From Citroniella saccharovorans (lineage in GTDB: Bacteria; Bacillota; Clostridia; Tissierellales; Peptoniphilaceae), in assembly GCF_035481615.1 (NCBI RefSeq), contig NZ_JAYKOT010000003.1, positions 1,178,001-1,242,000 on the forward strand: 64,000 nucleotides of DNA, written 5' to 3'. Of this stretch, positions 8,738 to 14,856 are shown in pieces. The translations under genes and the position numbers were made by a program. Positions within the stretch are counted from its first letter, which is position 1. Every line of letters starts with the position of its first letter. Under the pieces are notes generated by a model. The model saw only the letters and a list, made by a program, of their open reading frames with translations. It was not told the DNA's origin and searched no databases.

Positions 8738-9259
8738 TTAAACAATAACCCTTAGCTTTTCATCAATATTAAGTCCCTCAAGTCTTAGAAGTTGAAGTTT
8801 TTTATCTAAACCAGCAGAATATCCTCTAAGGTCTCCATTACTAGCTATAACTCTATGGCAGGGAATAATAATACTTATTGGGTTTTCTCCAACAGCCCTA
8901 CCAATAGCTTGGGCTGACATAGCTTTTTTTGAGAGCTTACTTGCAACTTTTTTTGCAACCTGCCCATAACTTCTAGTAGTTCCGTAGGAAATATTAAGTA
9001 ATTCCATCCAAACAATTAGGTTAAAATTAGTACCAGTAAGCTTAATTGGAATATTAAAATCCGGCTTGCTTCCAGAAAAGTAAATATCAAGCCAACTTTT
9101 TGTTAACTTAATAATATCCGTCTCCCTATATAGAGAATTTACATCTAATCCTTTTCCATAATATTTTGAGCCTTCTAGCCAAAGACCTGTTAGAGAATTT
9201 TCATCTGAAGCCAAAAGAATCTTTGAAATAAATGACTTATATTCATATATAAATTTCAT
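8738..9259 (-). CDS. ogt: Methylated-DNA--protein-cysteine methyltransferase
   Basis: This suicide repair enzyme transfers the methyl group from O6-methylguanine to its own cysteine. The active-site motif IPCHRVI is present, preceded by the helix-turn-helix-like AQAIGRAVGENPISI stretch, and followed by the conserved GDLRGYSAGLDKKLQLLRLEG. At 173 residues it is a full-length Ogt/MGMT with the N-terminal ribonuclease-H-like domain. The ribosome site (AAAGGTGG) is farther than usual from the ATG (about 12 nt). Confidence 0.94.
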   Translation of the reverse strand: MKFIYEYKSFISKILLASDENSLTGLWLEGSKYYGKGLDVNSLYRETDIIKLTKSWLDIYFSGSKPDFNIPIKLTGTNFNLIVWMELLNISYGTTRSYGQVAKKVASKLSKKAMSAQAIGRAVGENPISIIIPCHRVIASNGDLRGYSAGLDKKLQLLRLEGLNIDEKLRVIV

Positions 9260-9311
9260 AGATAAAAATTACCACCTTTGCAAGTCTATAAATAGACCCA
9301 ATAGAATAATT

Positions 9312-10223
9312 TTACTTAAGTGTTTTTTCATCTCCCACATTCATAAAAGAAAGGCTTAAGGTAATTAGCATAAGTAAAATAGCAAAAATGCCATATAAGA
9401 AAACCTCTTTAAATATCTTTAGCTTAATAAGAGCACAAATACAATAAGTATAAATACTTAGCCAAAAAATAATAAGTGCGTAGTCTTTCTTTCCAGAAAA
9501 AGATATATCTTTTCTATGTCTTATTATAATAATAATCAGCCTAACAAATACAAAAATCCAAATTAGGATAAATGCTAAAAAAGAGAACCACTCATCGCTA
9601 AGCCTATTCAAAAAAAGAGCTACTGTGCTAGATAGGGCAACAAAAACTACCCCAGCAAAAGCAATTAATATAGATTTTAAAAGATTTATACTATCTTTGC
9701 TATTAGACTTCTCCCAGTGGCTTAGGGTCATATAGATAATAGCTGGAACCTCAAACATATAGCCAAAAAAATTTACCCAAATAACGCTCATAAACATATG
9801 ATGATTAATGATAAGATTTATAGGCCTACCATCCCAAACCCAAAAACCTCCATCAAGTCTTATAGCTACTACATCTAAAAATAGGTCCATGCTGACAATT
9901 AAAAAGCCGGATAACAGAGCCTTGGTAAATTTATCTGTAGAAAACTTATTTGCTATTCTTAAAGCACAAACGCTAACTCCTCCCCACATAAGTCCGCCAA
10001 AAAAAGGAAATTGATAGTTCGACTTACCAATACTTATATAAAAATCCTTACTATAATGATAAATATCTGTAAATCTTACTGCTAAAAGTTCCAAGCAAAA
10101 GCCAGCCAAGGCTCCAGAAATCAAAAGCCCAAGCTCCCTATAGCTTTTTCCTTTTACAATATCTATTATTAATATTAAAACCAAAAAATAGCAAATTATT
10201 TCAAAACTATTTATCCAGTTCAT
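9312..10223 (-). CDS. Polytopic membrane protein of unknown function (carotenoid-biosynthesis/DUF422-like layout)
   Basis: The 303-residue protein has eight to nine hydrophobic segments and short loops. The conserved-looking core is acidic and aromatic: FFGGLMWGGVSVCAL, LDVVAIRLDGGFWVWDGR and NFFGYMFEVPAII. This recalls the membrane-embedded carotenoid biosynthesis (DUF422) family, where acidic residues face a lipid substrate, but I cannot confirm membership. It has a good ribosome site (AGGAGG) and its own transcript region, with no recognisable pathway partners beside it. Confidence 0.6.
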   Translation of the reverse strand: MNWINSFEIICYFLVLILIIDIVKGKSYRELGLLISGALAGFCLELLAVRFTDIYHYSKDFYISIGKSNYQFPFFGGLMWGGVSVCALRIANKFSTDKFTKALLSGFLIVSMDLFLDVVAIRLDGGFWVWDGRPINLIINHHMFMSVIWVNFFGYMFEVPAIIYMTLSHWEKSNSKDSINLLKSILIAFAGVVFVALSSTVALFLNRLSDEWFSFLAFILIWIFVFVRLIIIIIRHRKDISFSGKKDYALIIFWLSIYTYCICALIKLKIFKEVFLYGIFAILLMLITLSLSFMNVGDEKTLK

Positions 10224-10508
10224 CCTATCCTCCTATTCAAGCTTAAAATAAAAATTTAACCTAGCTAAAATAAATTAGAATCTAGACCTTAATACGTCCA
10301 TTTTGAAAAAATAATAGTAGTAAAGCAACTTTCTTTAAAAATATGTATAATAAAACAAAAATATTAAAATATTTTTCTTTGTAATTATTATTTGATTATA
10401 ATAATTATATCAGAGTTTTAAATCTAATTCACTAATATAACTCACAAATAAAAAAGCAGATTTTATCTTAAAAAATGGTAAATTTTTTATTATTTAATTA
10501 TGTAAAAA
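10224..10508. other. AT-rich intergenic stretch
   Basis: There is no gene here. The stretch should hold the promoter of the membrane protein gene and the U-tract side of the surface protein terminator at about 10500-10508. I see no other structure. Confidence 0.5.
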
Positions 10509-10527
10509 GGCTAGCAAAAGCTAGCCT
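10509..10527 (-). terminator. Terminator hairpin, distal copy (with U-tract) of the CWB2 gene
   Basis: On the minus strand the hairpin AGGCTAGC-TTTT-GCTAGCC is followed by CTTTTTAC, making a complete intrinsic terminator. The identical 19-bp hairpin recurs at 10727-10745, directly after the surface-protein stop but without a U-tract. Confidence 0.8.
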
Positions 10528-10726
10528 CAAGTTGTTGACAAAGTAGCAAAATCCAAAAGGTAGCGTTCCATACGAAAGAAATTGTAAGAAATTTAAATTG
10601 AAATAATCCGCCCGTAAATCGCACTGTTTGAGCGTTAGCGAGTTTGCGATTTACAGGATTATGAGATTTAGAATTTCTCAATTTCTGCAGTCGGAAAAGC
10701 GTTTTTGGATTTTGTCTACACTCTGA
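10528..10726. mobile_element. 199-bp repeat element, copy A, inserted in a terminator
   Basis: This 199-bp unit is closely similar to 13377-13575. Its ends (CAAGTTGTTGACAAAG... and ...TTTTGTCTACACTCTGA) are imperfect inverted repeats sharing GACAAA and AAATCCAAAA blocks. The interior has a stem (GTAAATCGCA/TGCGATTTAC) with a conserved loop containing GAGCGTTAGCGAG. It is flanked on both sides by the same 19-bp terminator hairpin, as a target-site duplication would be. It encodes no credible protein, so it is a MITE-like, non-autonomous candidate. Confidence 0.75.
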
Positions 10727-10745
10727 GGCTAGCAAAAGCTAGCCT
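10727..10745 (-). repeat. Duplicated terminator hairpin, proximal copy
   Basis: This is an exact 19-bp duplicate of 10509-10527. It lies between the CWB2 stop codon and repeat element A. It retains the stem-loop but runs into the element instead of a U-tract, so termination here may be weakened. Confidence 0.8.
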
Positions 10746-10759
10746 TAAATAAGTTAGAT

Positions 10760-13180
10760 TTAATTATCTTTTTTCTTTTCAGTCTTAGGTGGATTTAATG
10801 CCTTAAATGCTTCTATTACAGAGTCAGAAACTGAATTTACTCCGCCTACTACAACTGCATTTTCAATTTTGTTATCTTTAAGATAAGCTAATGCAAATTT
10901 GCCTGCATTATCCTTATTAACAAGTATGATAGGCATTTTACCTGTACTTGCATAAAGAGCTGATGCTAGGGCATCAATATTATTTAAACCATTTACTAAA
11001 ACTGCTGATTTAGCATCTGGATAAGCTTTCGCAGCTAGTAAAGTAGCTGTTTCAAATCTATCTTTTCCGCCAATTCTTGTAGTAAATAAATCTTTTAAGC
11101 CGCTTTCAAATTTAGTAGAAACTGCTTCATTACCACCAACAATTTGAACTTCCTTTACGCCCTTTTCCTTTATATATTCGCTAAGTTCGCTAGAGATATC
11201 TTTACCATCTGTTAAAACAATTGCTAAGGCATTTTGAGCTGCATAGCCACTAACTGCTAGAGCATCGGCTGTCTTAAATCCATTTGTAAGGATTAAACCC
11301 TTAAAGCCAAACTTAGAATCTAACTCTTCAGCAACTTTAAGAGAAGTTTCAAATCTATCTTTTCCAGAAATTCTACTTACTTTAATATTTAGGTCTTCAA
11401 GTTCTTTAACAAGATTTTGACCTACTGAATTTTCTCCACCCACAATAATAATATTTTCTGGGCTAAGTCTCTTTATTTCATCTAAAACATTTGTAGGTAT
11501 AGAACTGCTCTTAACAAGTAGGATTGGGCTAGCATTTTTAATTGAAAGTGGGCCAGCTGCTAGAGCATCTGCTGTAGCCTTATCTTCACCAGAAGCTAAG
11601 ATAATAGTCTTTGGCTTAACATCATTTTCAAATAATTTTTGAGAAATTTCTACAGCTGTTTGATACCTATCTTTACCAGAAATTCTATCGGCATCGTTAA
11701 CCACTTCAGCCTTTGGAACTTTGATTTTTAGGGTTTCACTTTTCTTGTCACTTCCTAGTTTTGCAACAAGTTCAATAATTTCTTCACCCTTTAGTCCTGT
11801 TACAAGATTTATAGAGAATTTTCCATCTTTTCCAGCCTTAACTTCAAATGGTTTTTCAAATCCTTCTCTTTTTAAAGTAACAGTTGCATCTGCTTCAGTT
11901 TTTCCTGTAAGAATCTTGTCCCCAGCCTTTACTTCATCATGAGATATATCAATTTTTATAAACTCAGATTTTACAACAGATCTTTTAACATATCTACCAT
12001 CTTCTAATACTGTTAAAAGTCCAATTTCCTCTCCAACTTTAGTAATTTCATCTGCTAGATAAACAACTACAACATCGCCTACCAAAAAGCTACATGATTT
12101 TTTATAAATATGTCCATTAACTACAGAATAGATATTCTTTATCTTAAGATCATCATTAGATTTGCTTAAATGAAGTCCAATTTTAGTATCTCCTACTAGG
12201 GCATCTAGTACAGTATAATAATCCTGCATTTCAATTTCTTCAGCTAAATTTAAAGTAACTTCACTTACATCCTTTGGAGCAGTAAATACAATCTTTCCAT
12301 CTTCCATTGAAAGATAAGGATTATTTTCAAGTGGGTCTATAATTAATTTAGCATTATTTGAAGTGCTTGCAGTAACTACATATTTCTTGCCTGGTTCAAC
12401 TAAAAGTCCAGTAACTGGAATATTAGTTCCATCAAGAGCTGCTGATTTAAATCCGCTTGGGAATTTATGGAAAACTCTAACCTTTCCAGGAAGCTTTTCA
12501 AGTTCAAGTTCTGCTTTACTAGTCCATGATCTTGGATTTCCTTTAAGCTCAGTCCAATCACCTAACTTGTCATCAGCTTCATACTTATTTATTTTAATAA
12601 CATTAGAACCCTTAAACTTATATCCACTATTTTCTTTTAGAGTAAATTCTAGCTTATGATCATTTTTAATGTCTATATCATTTTTGCTAAGTTCATTTAA
12701 ATCTACTCCGTCAAGCTTTATAGATAAAATACTATTAACTTCTTCTTTTGTTAAACTCTTATCCTTTGACTTAACTGAAATAGTAAGCTCGCCCTTAAAA
12801 GTGTCTTCAGCTTTTTTTACAAGTTCAACTGTCTTAGAAGCCACCCATTTATCATCTTTTAAAAGCCAGTCTCCCTTGTTTGTTTCATCTGTATATTTTT
12901 TTATAGTAAGGTCTAAAGACTTTCCTAAATTTTCCTTAAAAACATATTCACTATCCTCTTTAACTTTTAAGGTAACTTTATTATCTTCTTTAATCTTATA
13001 CTCACCTGTAGGAAGGTAATTTACTTGACCTTCTTCTGAAAAACTAACTATAACCATACCCACTGTAGTATCATCAACTACAGGAGTATTATCTGCATAT
13101 ACTTTTAGGCTAGCAAGTGGTGCAAGTAAAAAAGTAAATGCAAGAATAAGTGCTAAAAATCTAAAACTTTTTCTTTTCAT
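10760..13180 (-). CDS. Secreted CWB2 (cell wall-binding repeat 2) surface protein
   Basis: The start is the ATG at 13180 behind AAGGAGG; an in-frame upstream start at 13207 has no support. The 806-residue product has a signal peptide (MKRKSFRFLALILAFTFLLAP...VYA). Two related ~110-residue units follow at roughly 40-260, each ending in a KKYTDETNKGDW or NKYEADDKLGDW type motif. An Ig-like stretch lies at about 410-490. Three CWB2 repeats (DADRISGKDRYQTAVEI, SRISGKDRFETSLKV, TRIGGKDRFETATLL) start near 495, 605 and 702. CWB2 triplets attach proteins non-covalently to anionic wall polymers. The ligand or role of the N-terminal part is unknown. It is flanked by direct copies of a 199-bp repeat. 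Confidence 0.88.
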   Translation of the reverse strand: MKRKSFRFLALILAFTFLLAPLASLKVYADNTPVVDDTTVGMVIVSFSEEGQVNYLPTGEYKIKEDNKVTLKVKEDSEYVFKENLGKSLDLTIKKYTDETNKGDWLLKDDKWVASKTVELVKKAEDTFKGELTISVKSKDKSLTKEEVNSILSIKLDGVDLNELSKNDIDIKNDHKLEFTLKENSGYKFKGSNVIKINKYEADDKLGDWTELKGNPRSWTSKAELELEKLPGKVRVFHKFPSGFKSAALDGTNIPVTGLLVEPGKKYVVTASTSNNAKLIIDPLENNPYLSMEDGKIVFTAPKDVSEVTLNLAEEIEMQDYYTVLDALVGDTKIGLHLSKSNDDLKIKNIYSVVNGHIYKKSCSFLVGDVVVVYLADEITKVGEEIGLLTVLEDGRYVKRSVVKSEFIKIDISHDEVKAGDKILTGKTEADATVTLKREGFEKPFEVKAGKDGKFSINLVTGLKGEEIIELVAKLGSDKKSETLKIKVPKAEVVNDADRISGKDRYQTAVEISQKLFENDVKPKTIILASGEDKATADALAAGPLSIKNASPILLVKSSSIPTNVLDEIKRLSPENIIIVGGENSVGQNLVKELEDLNIKVSRISGKDRFETSLKVAEELDSKFGFKGLILTNGFKTADALAVSGYAAQNALAIVLTDGKDISSELSEYIKEKGVKEVQIVGGNEAVSTKFESGLKDLFTTRIGGKDRFETATLLAAKAYPDAKSAVLVNGLNNIDALASALYASTGKMPIILVNKDNAGKFALAYLKDNKIENAVVVGGVNSVSDSVIEAFKALNPPKTEKKKDN

Positions 13181-13211
13181 ATTATTCCTCCTTAGATTTA
13201 GTAACATATAT

Positions 13212-13240
13212 ATTATATCATTTTCGAGACCCAGTGTAAA
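13212..13240 (-). promoter_or_regulatory. Promoter of the CWB2 gene
   Basis: TTTACA (13235-13240), 17 bp, then TATAAT (13212-13217) with an upstream TGA (TGATATAAT, extended -10). It lies 31 nt ahead of the ATG at 13180. Confidence 0.75.
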
Positions 13241-13354
13241 TAAATAGGGATATCTCTTTAATGTGAGAAATTAAGTTCATTAAAGAAATTAATAACTATT
13301 AGAAAAAACAATTTCTAATTTAAGCTTAGATCTTTTATAATTAAAATTAAAAAA

Positions 13355-13376
13355 GGAAACTATAAATTAGTTTCCT
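13355..13376 (-). terminator. Terminator hairpin, distal copy at repeat element B
   Basis: On the minus strand AGGAAACTAATTTATAGTTTCC is followed by a TTTTTTAATTTT tail, a complete terminator. Twenty bases of it (13357-13376) recur exactly at 13576-13595 on the other side of repeat B. Confidence 0.75.
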
Positions 13377-13575
13377 CAAGTTGTTGACAAAGTATCAAAA
13401 TCCAAAAGGTACGCTGCAACGACAAAAATTGTAAGAAATTTAAATTGAAATAATCCGCCCGTAAATAGCACTGTTTGAGCGTTAGCGAGCTATCGATTTA
13501 CAGGATTATGAGATTTAGAATTTTGGGGTTTCTGTAGTCGGAAAAGCATTTTTGGATTTTGTCTACACTCTGAAT
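13377..13575. mobile_element. 199-bp repeat element, copy B, inserted in a terminator
   Basis: This is the second copy of the element at 10528-10726, in the same orientation and again 199 bp long. It has the same terminal sequences, and its internal GTAAAT...ATTTAC stem carries changed bases on both arms (AGC/GCT instead of CGCA/TGCG). It too is bracketed by a duplicated terminator hairpin, here of entirely different sequence, so the duplication belongs to the target and not to the element. It lies downstream of the lipoprotein gene (end 13716) and upstream of the CWB2 gene. Confidence 0.75.
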
Positions 13576-13595
13576 AAACTATAAATTAGTTTCCT
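13576..13595 (-). repeat. Duplicated terminator arm, proximal copy at element B
   Basis: This is an exact 20-bp duplicate of 13357-13376 (a hairpin lacking the outer GG and the U-tract), lying between element B and the lipoprotein gene. Confidence 0.75.
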
Positions 13596-13676
13596 CATAT
13601 TTAATAATTGGTCTATAAAAAAATTTTTATTTCTAAAAAATCCTTTTTAATTAGGCTAAAAATATTTATAAAATTT

Positions 13677-13704
13677 CTAAAAAAAAGAGTAGGAAGCCTC
13701 CTAC
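13677..13704 (-). terminator. Intrinsic terminator of the lipoprotein gene
   Basis: Stem GTAGGA/TCCTAC (13689-13694 and 13699-13704) with a 4-nt loop lies 11 nt past the stop. A run of Ts follows on the minus strand. Confidence 0.8.
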
Positions 13705-13715
13705 GCATCGCATCC

Positions 13716-14759
13716 TCACTCTTCAACATCTCTTATTCTTACAGGAATATATCCTCCATTACCTACACTATCCTCATAAGCAAGGCTTAAATAAAATCCC
13801 TGATCTTTTACAAAAATAACTAAGCTTTCTAAGTCTTCAAAATTTGGAAGCTTAAGCTTTAATTTTTCTCCATCAACTTCTATTTCAGGATTATCTTCTA
13901 TAAACTTTTCTGAAGCCTTCTTTATATCTTCGACCTTTAAGTCATAAGCCTTTAAAAATTCTTCATTGTTAATAGGTTCTAAGCCCTTCCATAACATATT
14001 TCTTACAAAAATTTTCTTGTTATCTAAAACGCCCTGACTTATATACCTATCAGAAAAAACAAAGGAAAGAACAGTATCATCTCCAGAAAATTCATAGTCC
14101 AAACTAGCAAGAGTATCGGTTGTCTTATCTTCTAAAATAGAATTAATTAAGGATAATTTTTCTCCTGTAGCATCCGCTAATAATATTTGCCAGGCATTTT
14201 GTGCATTTTCATATTTTTTACTCATACCTAAAATAGGTATTCTATAATAAGAATACTCACTTTTAGAAAGTGGACTTTCAAAAAATTCTGAAGAGCTAGG
14301 AGAGACTGCAAACTCGTAAGATCTTATAAATAAAATATAGGCATCTTTCTTTGTACCGTCCTCGAAAGTTAAGTCAACTCTTTTTAAACCTTCTAAAGGT
14401 TTATCTAGGACAAATTCTCCCTTTGGCCCTTCCTTTAAAACTTTTCCATCAATCTCAGCCTTAAATGGTCTATAGGTAAATCTATTGTAAACATTTTTGT
14501 CTTCATTTGGTCCAATAAGTGGAAGATGAAACTTATATCCCTCAGAAAGAAAAACAATCCCATCACACTCCATATACTTTCCAACTTCTTTTTGAACCTC
14601 TTCAATCGACATTAATTTTTTATTTTTTTCTCCATTATTCTCTTTGTTTTCTGTTTGCTTTTCCTTATTTTCTTTAGGTGAATCTACCCCTTTATCACAA
14701 GCAGAAAATAAACTTAAACACAAAACCAGTAAGCTTAAAATCTTAAGTAATTTTTTCAT
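13716..14759 (-). CDS. Lipoprotein of unknown function
   Basis: The ATG at 14759 is preceded by TTTGGAGGTTGAG. A TTG at 14771 would start inside that ribosome site and is rejected. The 347-residue product has a lipoprotein signal (MKKLLKILSLLVLCLSLFSAC) with lipobox FSAC. A K/E/N-rich spacer (about 25-50) follows, then a globular domain with no motif I recognise. It lies between the two CWB2 surface proteins, which suggests an envelope role, but it has its own promoter and terminator. Confidence 0.72.
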   Translation of the reverse strand: MKKLLKILSLLVLCLSLFSACDKGVDSPKENKEKQTENKENNGEKNKKLMSIEEVQKEVGKYMECDGIVFLSEGYKFHLPLIGPNEDKNVYNRFTYRPFKAEIDGKVLKEGPKGEFVLDKPLEGLKRVDLTFEDGTKKDAYILFIRSYEFAVSPSSSEFFESPLSKSEYSYYRIPILGMSKKYENAQNAWQILLADATGEKLSLINSILEDKTTDTLASLDYEFSGDDTVLSFVFSDRYISQGVLDNKKIFVRNMLWKGLEPINNEEFLKAYDLKVEDIKKASEKFIEDNPEIEVDGEKLKLKLPNFEDLESLVIFVKDQGFYLSLAYEDSVGNGGYIPVRIRDVEE

Positions 14760-14781
14760 CTCAACCTCCAAATATAAAATT

Positions 14782-14810
14782 AGGATAACATAATATTATT
14801 TACAAATCAA
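14782..14810 (-). promoter_or_regulatory. Promoter of the lipoprotein gene
   Basis: TTGATT (14805-14810), 17 bp, TATCCT (14782-14787) with the extended -10 bases TGT directly upstream. It lies just beyond the terminator of the upstream surface protein gene. Confidence 0.55.
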
Positions 14811-14820
14811 GAATTTTATG

Positions 14821-14847
14821 TAAAAAAAGAGCGGCTAAGCCGCTCTT
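14821..14847 (-). terminator. Strong intrinsic terminator of the S-layer-like gene
   Basis: A 9-bp perfect stem (AAGAGCGGC/GCCGCTCTT) with a 3-nt loop at 14827-14847 is followed by TTTTTTT on the minus strand, 9 nt after the stop. Confidence 0.93.
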
Positions 14848-14856
14848 TTGAATATT

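Noticed and set aside
10511..10735. 74-codon open frame on the minus strand inside repeat element A
   Set aside because: It spans the element and the duplicated hairpins, is not kept in copy B, has no ribosome site and no protein-like composition.
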